Shown here: positions 1-5,879 of the stretch, in pieces
Position numbering within the stretch: the stretch's first letter is position 1
How the letters are laid out: every line of letters begins with the position of its first letter
NCBI GenBank assembly: GCA_023381535.1
Contig: JAMCSN010000382.1
Coordinates: forward strand, 1 to 5,879
Source: Bacteroidota bacterium
GTDB lineage: Bacteria; Bacteroidota; Ignavibacteria; Ignavibacteriales; Melioribacteraceae
Reading direction: 5' to 3'
DNA: 5,879 bases
Made by a program: the position numbers and the translations under genes
The notes under the pieces: model-generated
Told to the model about the DNA's origin: nothing
What the model saw: the letters and a program-made list of their open reading frames with translations, nothing else
Databases searched by the model: none

Positions 1-29
1 AGATGTGGGTTCGATTCCTACTGAGGGCA
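1..29 (+). tRNA. tRNA, 3' end only (identity not determinable)
   Basis: Only the T arm and the 3' acceptor strand of a tRNA lie inside the window. Positions 5-9 (GTGGG) pair with 17-21 (CCTAC), with one G-T pair, around the T loop TTCGATT at 10-16. Positions 22-28 (TGAGGGC) are the acceptor 3' strand and A29 is the discriminator base. The next bases are CAAGG, so CCA is not encoded here, unlike in the tRNA-Ser that follows 10 nt later. The 5' acceptor strand should read GCCCTCA just upstream of the window. The anticodon is outside the window. An Arg tRNA is a guess from the general look of the 3' end and should not be relied on. Confidence 0.85.
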
Positions 30-39
30 CAAGGCGAAC

Positions 40-129
40 GGAGGGTTCGCATAGTGGTCTAGTGCGGCGCACTCGAAATGCGCTTGGGGAGAAATCCCCT
101 CGGAGGTTCGAATCCTCCACCCTCCGCCA
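40..129 (+). tRNA. tRNA-Ser (anticodon CGA), CCA encoded
   Basis: A complete class II tRNA is visible. The acceptor stem is GGAGGGT (40-46) with ACCCTCC (119-125), the discriminator is G126 and the encoded CCA is at 127-129. The anticodon stem GCGCA (67-71)/TGCGC (79-83) encloses the loop CTCGAAA, giving anticodon CGA at 74-76, which reads the UCG serine codon. The long variable arm has a GGGG (86-89)/CCCC (96-99) stem, as expected for tRNA-Ser. The T arm is GGAGG (102-106)/CCTCC (114-118) with loop TTCGAAT. The long variable arm and the G discriminator are both known serine identity elements. The gene is 10 nt behind the preceding tRNA, so the two are probably cotranscribed from a promoter upstream of the window. 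Confidence 0.96.
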
Positions 130-143
130 GATGTCCAAGTTAG

Positions 144-180
144 AACCTTAGCGTTTTCAAGGGTTTTGAAGGTTGAAAGG
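144..180 (+). repeat. Degenerate short repeats in the tRNA-Ser trailer
   Basis: Between the tRNA-Ser CCA end and the terminator lie three consecutive related units: TTTTCAAGGG (154-163), TTTTGAAGG (164-172) and TTGAAAGG (173-180). An inverted pair, AACCTT (144-149) and AAGGTT (169-174), brackets the first unit, and TTCAA (156-160) can pair with TTGAA (166-170). The stretch should be in the precursor RNA and removed when the tRNA 3' end matures. It may fold weakly or be a relic of recombination behind the tRNA. No function is assigned. The repeats are read directly from the sequence, but their significance is uncertain because the units are short and imperfect. Confidence 0.4.
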
Positions 181-208
181 TCGGCATTCTGAATGATTGC
201 CGATTTTT
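181..208 (+). terminator. Intrinsic terminator of the tRNA cluster
   Basis: TCGGCA (181-186) pairs perfectly with TGCCGA (198-203), followed at once by TTTTT (204-208). Inside the 11-nt loop, TC (188-189) can add two more pairs with GA (195-196) across a T-T mismatch. This is a classic Rho-independent shape, 51 nt past the tRNA-Ser CCA. It should end tRNA transcription and separate it from the restriction-modification genes, which then need their own promoter. Confidence 0.8.
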
Positions 209-216
209 CACGAAAA

Positions 217-230
217 ATGCTATATAGCAT
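217..230. promoter_or_regulatory. Perfect 14-bp palindrome upstream of mod (possible operator)
   Basis: ATGCTAT (217-223) is followed directly by its exact reverse complement ATAGCAT (224-230), with no spacer. It lies just upstream of the candidate -10 box of mod, where a dimeric regulator could bind. No controller (C-protein) gene is present in the window, so any regulator would be encoded elsewhere. The palindrome is AT-rich, and one such site by chance in a window of this size is quite possible. The role as an operator is therefore only a suggestion. Confidence 0.3.
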
Positions 231-236
231 AAATTT

Positions 237-245
237 TGATAAAAT
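237..245 (+). promoter_or_regulatory. TG-extended -10 promoter candidate for mod-res
   Basis: TG (237-238), one base, then TAAAAT (240-245) matches an extended -10 element; TAAAAT differs from TATAAT at one position. No convincing -35 hexamer lies 17 nt upstream, which is tolerated for extended -10 promoters. Transcription would begin near 252, giving a leader of only about 11 nt before the ATG at 263. The AAGG at 247-250 would then lie outside the mRNA, so mod would be translated with little or no Shine-Dalgarno help. A weaker alternative is TTTTCA (205-210), 17 nt, CATAAA (228-233). Confidence 0.5.
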
Positions 246-262
246 GAAGGTAATTACGTCTT

Positions 263-2008
263 ATGCAAAAAAGAAATTACAAAGGATCATTGCGGTTGGA
301 TTGGATAAACAAAGACCTTTCGCTTTACTACGAAATTGACGAAAAGGAAGGCAAGGGTGTCCGGCCGGTTTGGGTGCCGAAAAATGATATTCGCGTTGCT
401 GAACCGCGCATTTTGCGATTTGTAAAAGATTACGGCGATAAGACAAGCGAAAATATGCTCATCAAAGGCGATAATCTTTTGGTTTTGCGGAGTTTGGTTG
501 AAATGTTTAAGGGCCGGCCGGACAAAGAAAAAGTTAAGTGCATATATATTGATCCGCCGTTCAATACTGGCAATGCTTTTGAAAAATACGAGGACAATCT
601 TAGGCATTCTGAGTGGCTAACAATGATGCGAGACCGTCTTTACCTATTAAAAAAACTTTTGCGGAAAGACGGTGTGATTTTAGTGCATATAGATGATGAA
701 GAATTAGCATATCTGAAAGTTTTAATGGATGAGGTTTTTGGCAGGGATAAATATTTAAATACAATTACCGTGAAGATGAGCGAAGCGTCCGGTGTAAAAA
801 TGTCCCATGCTACAAAGCGTTTACCAAAATTGAAAGAATATATCTTAATTTATAAAGGTAGCGAGTTTAAGTTTTTAGCGAGCGACATGCGTCCATTGGA
901 AAAATGGAATCCTGAGTATAAAGTATTCCTAGAAAATTTCACAAACAAAGATAGACAAGTTATCGCTGAGTTACAACAGAAAGAAGAAAATAACCTAGAA
1001 GATGTTGCGGAGGTCAATAAAATTTTCGCAAAAGTAAAACTAGTCTCAGTTCAACAAAAGATTCGTGATCTCAAAATAAAAGACGAAAGTAATTGGAAGT
1101 TTGATAATGCATGGAGAATTATTCAAGCTGTAGGCTCAAGCAGTGTTAAAAATTACGCTCTCAAACAGAAGAAACTTGATCAAGAAATAGGAGCCCTTCT
1201 TTCGGCGAGAAATTTTTTATATTTTTATCTTGTAAAGTTTGATAAAAAATCAAAATCCCCACGGGTTCAGGTTCTCTTTGCCGATGACAATTTAATGACG
1301 AATACCGGTGATCTCTGGCTCGATATAAAGACTACTGGTGGTATTGGTAATGAAGGCGAAGTTTATTTTCCTAACGGGAAAAAACCCGAGGCACTATTAC
1401 ATCGAATTCTGAAAATTTGCACAGAGAGTGGAGATCTAGTTTTTGATTCGTTTAGTGGATCTGGAACAACCGGAGCGGTAGCGCATAAAATGGGTCGCCG
1501 TTGGCTGATGGTTGAAATGGGAAGACAGGCCGACGAGTTGATTATTCCGCGCATGCAAAGAGTAATAACAGGCAAAGATCGGACTGGAATCAGCAAAGAC
1601 GTCAATTGGGGAGGCGGAAGCGGCTTCAAATACTATCAGCTTGGCGAGAGTGTGATACGCGAACAAGATATGAACTGGACTTTGAAGGCCGAAGAAATGG
1701 CAGAGGCCGTCTTTCTTCATTTCCAATATCGGCCGACTGAATCCGGCTGGCTGAAAAAAGAAAATATGTATCTCGGCAAACACCAATCAGCGCGTTATCA
1801 CTTCGCTATTTCTTTTGCTTCCAGAGAAGTGAAAACGCTAACGGCTGATGTGTACGAAAAAATTGTTGCCGAATTGGAAAAGGAAAAATTCAAGCACCTA
1901 ACAATTTTTACAAATGTCGCCGTTTCCGTGCCACCGGAGGCATTAGATGATCGCGTTATGGTTAAGAAAATTCCGGCAGCAATTTTGAGAGAATATAACT
2001 TACTATGA
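263..2008 (+). CDS. mod: Type III restriction-modification DNA methyltransferase (Mod), N6-adenine, beta class
   Basis: This 581-residue protein should transfer a methyl group from S-adenosylmethionine to N6 of adenine in an asymmetric DNA site, protecting the host and giving the Mod-Res complex its specificity. Catalytic motif IV is DPPF at residues 97-100 (DPPFNTG), and the SAM-binding motif I FSGSG is at 397-401, after motif IV. This order defines the beta class typical of type III Mod proteins. Around them are GDNLLVL (69-75), DGVILVHIDD (136-145), TGGIGNEGEVYFP (358-370) and KKPEALLHRI (373-382), all characteristic of the family. Residues about 170-345 form the divergent target-recognition part. 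The length is near the lower end for Mod proteins (often 600-700). The ATG at 263 puts the conserved N-terminal RLDW..KD segment at residue 11. The gene overlaps res by 4 bp. DNA of the recognition region is more AT-rich than its flanks. The target sequence cannot be read from the protein. Confidence 0.95.
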   Translation: MQKRNYKGSLRLDWINKDLSLYYEIDEKEGKGVRPVWVPKNDIRVAEPRILRFVKDYGDKTSENMLIKGDNLLVLRSLVEMFKGRPDKEKVKCIYIDPPFNTGNAFEKYEDNLRHSEWLTMMRDRLYLLKKLLRKDGVILVHIDDEELAYLKVLMDEVFGRDKYLNTITVKMSEASGVKMSHATKRLPKLKEYILIYKGSEFKFLASDMRPLEKWNPEYKVFLENFTNKDRQVIAELQQKEENNLEDVAEVNKIFAKVKLVSVQQKIRDLKIKDESNWKFDNAWRIIQAVGSSSVKNYALKQKKLDQEIGALLSARNFLYFYLVKFDKKSKSPRVQVLFADDNLMTNTGDLWLDIKTTGGIGNEGEVYFPNGKKPEALLHRILKICTESGDLVFDSFSGSGTTGAVAHKMGRRWLMVEMGRQADELIIPRMQRVITGKDRTGISKDVNWGGGSGFKYYQLGESVIREQDMNWTLKAEEMAEAVFLHFQYRPTESGWLKKENMYLGKHQSARYHFAISFASREVKTLTADVYEKIVAELEKEKFKHLTIFTNVAVSVPPEALDDRVMVKKIPAAILREYNLL

Positions 2009-4746
2009 AAACAAAACTGCAAACATTTTACGATTTAGTGAGCCAAGACCAGCAATACAAAATTGCCATCAGTTCGCCATCGCCAAAAACTATTGAAAAC
2101 TACGACAAGATACAGCATTTGCTTAAATTTGCGTTGCGTCCGTATCAAATAGAAGCGTTGAGCACATTTCAATTATTTTGGAAAGACAAATTTGACAGCC
2201 GGAGCTTAAAGCAAAAAACGCTTCAACAAGGGAAAGACGATGACAATAAGATTGTTGAATGGAATAAAGTCGGTTTTGAGATGGCAACTGGCTCCGGCAA
2301 AACCCTTTTGATGGGCGCGGCGATTTTGGACTTGTACCACCGAGGTTTTAGAGATTTTCTTATTCTTACACCGAACACAATTTTGTTTGATAAAACGATA
2401 GAAAATTTTACGCCGCGCGCAGTAAAAAGCATTTTTGGCGACGGCTGGAATTTAACCTACAACTTGGTTACGGGAAATTCTTATCGTGATAAAACCTGCA
2501 ATTACGAAGATGATCGCGATATTTCTTTCTATGTTTTCAACATGCAGAAGTTTTACGATAAAGCGGCTTCATCAAATCAAAAAGACGGCGAAGATACAAT
2601 GAAAGGAACGCCTTATGTCCGCCGGCCGCTTGAAGAATCATTGTGGCGCGATAAAAGTGGGCAACACACCATCTCATTTGTGGAATTTTTACGCGAAAAG
2701 CGGCCGGTCATTATTTCTGATGAAGCACACCACTATCAGCAAAAGAAAACCGCAGAAGCGATTTTTGAGCTTTTGCCGAGTGCTGTGCTGGAATTTACCG
2801 CAACATCGCTTGAAAAAGGCGGCAGCGAGAGTTTTGGACAAGACAACTTATACAAGTATCCAATGCAAAGATATATTGGCGAGGGATACGGCAAGAGAAT
2901 TTTTGCGGTTGGTTGCGGAACAAGCGACGAGAAAATATCGGATGAAGTAACTGATAGCGACAAACAAAAACTGGTTTGGGGCATGTTGATTCATTTGCTA
3001 AAAACCGAGTCACTTGCCGCGGCCAACGCGCCGGTGAAGAAAGCGATGTTGCTCACCAAAGCCAGAACAATCAAACACGCTGACGCAATAGATAGTTATC
3101 TCAAAAATTGGCCGGATTCGGTTTCGGGCGAGCTTGATGATGTGTTGGAACAAGTAAATCGTGAAGGAACTGATATTGCTAAAATCGTTCGCACGAATAT
3201 ACCGAAAAATAAATTAGAATTGGTAAAAAAATTGTCGCGAGTGGCGAAATCCGCCTTTACTATTCATAGCGAAAATAAAAGCGAGGAAGAAGTTTGGACA
3301 GATTATCAATCACTTGACGACAATAATGCCGAAGTTGTAAATCAAGTCCGTATATTCACCGAGGGTGTTGATTACGACAATTTTTATACGATTGTTGTTT
3401 TGGGCGATACCGTTGAGAAAGTTGGTCTCGCGGCGGCCCAGCTCATCGGGCGCGGCCTCCGACTTTACAAAGAAAAACGAGAGTTTGATATTTTGGGCGA
3501 TGAATTAAAAGAGCAGAGCGAAATTTTACATGTTATTTGCGAGAGAGGCCGCCGTTTTGATCAAATTGTGGAGGAAATACGGCAAAAATTGGCATTGTCG
3601 CCGGCAAATGTTGAAATTCCAACCGAGGAAGAAGACCGCGAGAATAAAGTAAACAGAAAAATTATTGATGATTACGAAATTCCAATTTTACAAATCAAAC
3701 CAACCGCAACTGGTAAAAGTTTTGAGGACGCGCTAAAAGATCAATCGTTAAGCGTTAAGGCGTTTGTTGACGGGGTATGCGGACTTTCCAAAGGAGACAA
3801 GGTTCTAAAGCCAGAAGTTTTGGCAATGGTGGACTATGCGGAAATTACAACCGATGAAATCGCCATGCAGACTGAAAAGCCAGCGACTACTCGCAGAACA
3901 ATAGCTTTGCCTAAAAATGAAATTGCTCGCTGGGCGTTGGATTTTATAGAACAAACCGGCTCATTTATTGGGAATAACTCATTTGATACAGCCAAGAAGC
4001 TAATAGAAAACATTATCGGTGCCGGAATACAGGTTGACACCGCCTATGCGGTGGACTATAAACGAGCTCTGAAAGCTCTAAAAAAGAGCATTATTGAATT
4101 TTACGGACAAGGAGCGTTTGAGCTGATGTTCAAGAGACAATTCACATTCAGGAAGAAAAATGTAAAAGATATTTTTGTGGATGGCAAAGTTATTGTGAGA
4201 AAACGAGACGGGCTTACTCTCAATTTGATCCCTTCTCATCAGCCCATGTCATCTCATTTACAGCAGAAAGGCATTATCGTAGAAGGATATAAATTTTCTG
4301 CTCGTCCGTTTGTAAAGTTTGATTCGCCGCCCGAAAAATGGGTTGCTGATTCTTTGGAGCATCTTTGCTCGCTGGATAAGAAAAAGAAAAGTTTTTGGGT
4401 AAGAAACGATCCTTTTGAATATCCCGTTGAAGTAAAGCCGGCGCCATTTTATCCGGACTTTCTTGCGTTTATCGAAGGCAAGTGGATAGTTGTTGACGTA
4501 AAAGGTAAACACCTTGCCGAAACGAAACAAATTGATGACCGCAAGAAAGCCCTAAAACTTTTGGAAAAAGAGGGTGGCGTTCAAACTTTTTTCCTCGTGG
4601 ACAAGGCAATGGAAAAGAAAGGGTTCAAAGCAGTGGAGATTGCAAGTGTGAGCGATTTTGAAGGATATGACGAATTGCGCCACGAGGAATTGGCAACCGA
4701 GGAATTCACAAACGGACAGAAGCCAACATTGTTTGATAGAAAGTAG
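2005..4746 (+). CDS. res: Type III restriction endonuclease subunit Res (SF2 helicase-type ATPase plus PD-(D/E)XK nuclease)
   Basis: This 913-residue protein is the ATP-dependent motor and nuclease of a type III system; with Mod it cuts DNA near unmodified recognition sites. The N-terminal Q-tip-like RPYQ is at residues 45-48. Walker A ATGSGKT is at 94-100, the DEAH Walker B box at 239-242 and TAT (motif III) at 265-267. FTEGVDYDN is at 451-459 (motif V region) and QLIGRGLRL at 479-487 (motif VI with its arginines). All are intact. The C-terminal nuclease core is YPDF (816-819), with D818, followed by DVKG (831-834), giving a PD...DxK site. Length is normal for Res. The start ATG overlaps the mod stop as ATGA, implying translational coupling and subunit balance. 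GAGAG about 15 nt upstream is too far to be a strong ribosome site. No terminator is evident after the stop at 4744-4746. Confidence 0.95.
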   Translation: MKTKLQTFYDLVSQDQQYKIAISSPSPKTIENYDKIQHLLKFALRPYQIEALSTFQLFWKDKFDSRSLKQKTLQQGKDDDNKIVEWNKVGFEMATGSGKTLLMGAAILDLYHRGFRDFLILTPNTILFDKTIENFTPRAVKSIFGDGWNLTYNLVTGNSYRDKTCNYEDDRDISFYVFNMQKFYDKAASSNQKDGEDTMKGTPYVRRPLEESLWRDKSGQHTISFVEFLREKRPVIISDEAHHYQQKKTAEAIFELLPSAVLEFTATSLEKGGSESFGQDNLYKYPMQRYIGEGYGKRIFAVGCGTSDEKISDEVTDSDKQKLVWGMLIHLLKTESLAAANAPVKKAMLLTKARTIKHADAIDSYLKNWPDSVSGELDDVLEQVNREGTDIAKIVRTNIPKNKLELVKKLSRVAKSAFTIHSENKSEEEVWTDYQSLDDNNAEVVNQVRIFTEGVDYDNFYTIVVLGDTVEKVGLAAAQLIGRGLRLYKEKREFDILGDELKEQSEILHVICERGRRFDQIVEEIRQKLALSPANVEIPTEEEDRENKVNRKIIDDYEIPILQIKPTATGKSFEDALKDQSLSVKAFVDGVCGLSKGDKVLKPEVLAMVDYAEITTDEIAMQTEKPATTRRTIALPKNEIARWALDFIEQTGSFIGNNSFDTAKKLIENIIGAGIQVDTAYAVDYKRALKALKKSIIEFYGQGAFELMFKRQFTFRKKNVKDIFVDGKVIVRKRDGLTLNLIPSHQPMSSHLQQKGIIVEGYKFSARPFVKFDSPPEKWVADSLEHLCSLDKKKKSFWVRNDPFEYPVEVKPAPFYPDFLAFIEGKWIVVDVKGKHLAETKQIDDRKKALKLLEKEGGVQTFFLVDKAMEKKGFKAVEIASVSDFEGYDELRHEELATEEFTNGQKPTLFDRK

Positions 4747-4749
4747 GTA

Positions 4750-4968
4750 TTATTGAACAGTGTAGTCAACCTCATTTTTACCCTTAACTGATTTTGGCTT
4801 AGGTGTTTCAAACCATTCCGGATGAACTTTGTAATATGCCCTTAATTGCGATATATTTTTATCAATAATCGCGAAGCTAAGCCGCCTTTTCGGTTCAAAC
4901 TTCGGGACATCGCCCCCGCCAGTTGGGAAATTTGAGTAAGGGTCATGAATAGAGAAATAAAAAATAAA
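4750..4968 (-). pseudogene. Start-less minus-strand coding remnant (3' end of an unidentified gene)
   Basis: Reading the minus strand from 4968 down to the TAA at 4752-4750 gives 72 codons without a stop. The part from about 4944 down looks like real protein, with DPYSNFPTGGGDVPKFEP, then RLSFAIIDKN, QLRAYYKVHPEWFE and a lysine-rich tail ending DYTVQ. The frame contains no ATG, GTG or TTG. Just upstream it meets an in-frame stop that lies inside the HD-protein gene. The simplest reading is the C-terminal end of a gene whose 5' part was replaced when the present plus-strand neighbour arrived or was rearranged. The stop lies 3 nt past the res stop, so the two would be convergent. I do not recognise the family. 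Coding character is judged by eye from residue composition, so a chance open frame remains possible. Confidence 0.5.
4829..4857 (+). promoter_or_regulatory. Candidate promoter for the HD hydrolase gene
   Basis: TTGTAA (4829-4834; four of six matches to TTGACA) is separated by 17 nt from TATATT (4852-4857; five of six matches to TATAAT). Transcription would start near 4864 and give a leader of about 80 nt before the ATG at 4945. The site lies inside the minus-strand remnant, which would fit a promoter formed or retained after that gene was truncated. AT-rich DNA often yields such matches, so support is weak. Confidence 0.3.
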
Positions 4969-5592
4969 TTAATAGAGATAGCGCGCGAAAAGCAGACAAG
5001 AAATGATCCTTCTCATGATTTCCAGCACATTTTCCGCGTTTTCAATTTAGCTTTAGAAATAGGCAAGGAAGAAAAAGCTGATTTGGACGTGTTGATTCCA
5101 GCTGCGCTTTTTCATGATGTCATTGTGTATAGGAAAGATCATCCTAAAAGCAAAAACGAAACAAATGAAAGTGCCGAAGTGGCCGAGAATATTTTGAAAA
5201 ACCTTAAGGGCTATCCGCAGTCAAAGATAGAAAAAGTGATGATTTGTATCAAAGAATGTTCATTCTCAAAAGGCGTCACTCCTGATTTGCTGGAATCAAA
5301 AATATTGCAGGACGCGGATAGGCTGGAAGCGACGGGAGCAATTTCCATAATGAGGACCTTTTCTTCCGGCGGGCAGATGAACCGTGGGTTTTACGACCCC
5401 GCCGATCCGTTTTGTGAAAAAGGAACCGTTGCCTCCAGGTCAAACTTGGATTTGTTTTATGATAGGCTCCTGGTCGTGGGGGAAAGAATGCATACGAAAT
5501 TTGCCAAACGGATTGCTAAGAGGAGAACAGCTTTTTTGAATAAATTTTTAAACGAACTTAAAACGGAGCTCAAAGAATCGAAAGTGATTTAA
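4945..5592 (+). CDS. HD-superfamily metal-dependent phosphohydrolase, YedJ-like
   Basis: This 215-residue soluble protein carries the HD-domain signature. SHDFQHIFRV (23-32) provides the first metal-binding His, most likely H28, FHDV (56-59) provides H57 and D58, and QDADRL (122-127) provides D123 or D125. The GAISIMRTFSSGG stretch (131-143) and the C-terminal FYDRLL...KRIAKRRTAFLNKFL (171-202) match the layout of the YedJ-type subgroup as I know it. Members are thought to hydrolyse phosphate esters such as nucleotides, but the substrate here is unknown. There is no signal peptide or membrane segment. The ATG at 4945 leaves a typical N-terminus. However, the only purine-rich stretch, AAGGG (4938-4942), is 2 nt from the start, too close for a normal Shine-Dalgarno site. 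The gene starts where the minus-strand remnant ends and lies 22 nt before dus. A role with the restriction system is not indicated. Confidence 0.88.
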   Translation: MNREIKNKLIEIAREKQTRNDPSHDFQHIFRVFNLALEIGKEEKADLDVLIPAALFHDVIVYRKDHPKSKNETNESAEVAENILKNLKGYPQSKIEKVMICIKECSFSKGVTPDLLESKILQDADRLEATGAISIMRTFSSGGQMNRGFYDPADPFCEKGTVASRSNLDLFYDRLLVVGERMHTKFAKRIAKRRTAFLNKFLNELKTELKESKVI

Positions 5593-5594
5593 AT

Positions 5595-5605
5595 TATGAT
5601 ATGCT
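5595..5605 (+). promoter_or_regulatory. Candidate -10 element upstream of dus
   Basis: TATGAT (5595-5600) matches TATAAT at five of six positions. An alternative is TG (5597-5598) plus TATGCT (5600-5605) as an extended -10. Either sits immediately after the HD gene stop and 9-14 nt before the dus ATG. A transcript from here would have a very short leader, as proposed for mod. No -35 box is evident, and dus may instead be read through from the HD gene. Confidence 0.35.
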
Positions 5606-5614
5606 GTCTTATAT

Positions 5615-5879
5615 ATGAAACGGAAGACGGAGGAGCCGAATCTGGGTTTTTGGGCTAAGCTCAAAAAACCCGTGATGGCGATCGCACCTATGGCGAACGT
5701 GACAGACGCGGCTTTTCGGCGGATGTTCGCGGAAGTTAAAAAACCAGATGTTTTCTGGACCGAATTCGTTTCAGTCGAAGGACTCCTTTCCGAAGGGCGG
5801 AAGAAACTCTTGGTTGATTTGAAATATGAAAAAGATGAGCATCCAATCGTCGCGCAGCTTTTCGGCGGGAAGCCGGAGC
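5615..5879 (+). CDS. dus: tRNA-dihydrouridine synthase, 5' end (cut by window edge)
   Basis: The first 88 codons of a flavin-dependent Dus enzyme are present; the family reduces uridine to dihydrouridine in the D loop of tRNAs, using FMN and NADPH. The signature PMANVTDAAFRR (25-36) corresponds to the family motif PMAGVTD..FR, with Asn in place of the usual Gly. WTEFVS (48-53) and PIVAQLFGGKPE (77-88) match the following strands of the TIM barrel. The catalytic Cys, usually near residue 100, lies beyond the window. The ATG at 5615 gives a 20-residue lead ending WAKLKKPVMAIA. A start at the ATG at 5675 is possible but would leave an unusually short N-terminus. No Shine-Dalgarno is visible. GC is about 50% over 120 counted bases, higher than in mod-res. 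The subfamily (A, B or C) cannot be decided. Confidence 0.9.
   Translation, partial: MKRKTEEPNLGFWAKLKKPVMAIAPMANVTDAAFRRMFAEVKKPDVFWTEFVSVEGLLSEGRKKLLVDLKYEKDEHPIVAQLFGGKPE

Noticed and set aside
18..230. A 70-codon minus-strand open frame across the tRNA-Ser gene and its trailer
   Set aside because: It is antisense to a perfectly folded tRNA and crosses the terminator; such frames over tRNAs are well-known false gene calls.
361..520. Clusters of GGCCGG in mod and res considered as a repeated signal
   Set aside because: They largely arise from Arg-Pro codon pairs written CGG CCG, and type III target sites are not palindromic.
649..655. A run of seven A in mod, and another in res at 3225-3231, considered as phase-variation tracts
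   Set aside because: Phase-variable type III mod genes usually carry long tetranucleotide or homopolymer repeats; seven As coding for Lys-Lys in an AT-rich gene is ordinary.
4581..4811. A 76-codon minus-strand open frame overlapping the end of res
   Set aside because: Most of it is antisense to res in a region of clear res coding, and its first part reads the remnant's bases out of frame into an implausible protein.
4848..4872. Inverted repeat GCGAT/ATCGC considered as a terminator after res
   Set aside because: The stem is only 5 bp with a 15-nt loop and no T-run follows on the plus strand.
4892..4921. Loose resemblance of a stretch (GGTTCAAAC ... CCCGCCAG) to the 3' end of tRNA-Ser, as if an att repeat flanked the restriction-modification genes
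   Set aside because: The match is confined to short blocks with gaps and falls inside the minus-strand coding-like frame, so coincidence is more likely; no integrase is present.

Overview
The window looks like a stretch of a bacterial chromosome with modest GC content (about 40% over most of it by hand counts). The first 88 residues of the terminal Dus gene and the compact layout resemble genes of the Patescibacteria/CPR, particularly Parcubacteria-like lineages. That placement is a recollection-based inference, not a search result.

Layout: (1) Positions 1-208 are the end of a tRNA cluster. They hold the 3' end of one tRNA, a complete tRNA-Ser(CGA) with encoded CCA, a trailer with degenerate short repeats, and an intrinsic terminator. 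(2) Positions 209-262 are a short promoter region with a perfect 14-bp palindrome and a TG-extended -10 box. (3) Positions 263-4746 carry a complete two-gene type III restriction-modification system. A beta-class N6-adenine methyltransferase (Mod) overlaps by 4 bp (ATGA) with a helicase-nuclease Res subunit that keeps its ATPase motifs and a PD-(D/E)XK nuclease core. (4) Positions 4747-4944 have no intact gene. On the minus strand they hold an open frame with coding character but no usable start codon, read here as the 3' remnant of a lost gene that converges on res. (5) Positions 4945-5592 encode an HD-superfamily phosphohydrolase of the YedJ type. (6) From 5615 to the window edge lies the 5' end of a tRNA-dihydrouridine synthase gene.

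How the genes fit together: Mod and Res should form one complex, with Mod methylating an asymmetric site and Res translocating and cutting unmodified DNA. The system sits directly behind a tRNA-Ser gene and ends at a truncated gene, as expected of an accessory insertion between housekeeping genes (tRNAs on one side, HD hydrolase and dus on the other). The central target-recognition part of mod is clearly more AT-rich than its flanks, which suggests a domain swap. I see no CRISPR array, transposase, integrase or clearly new multi-gene system. The least explained elements are the start-less minus-strand remnant, the palindrome before mod and the repeated tRNA trailer.
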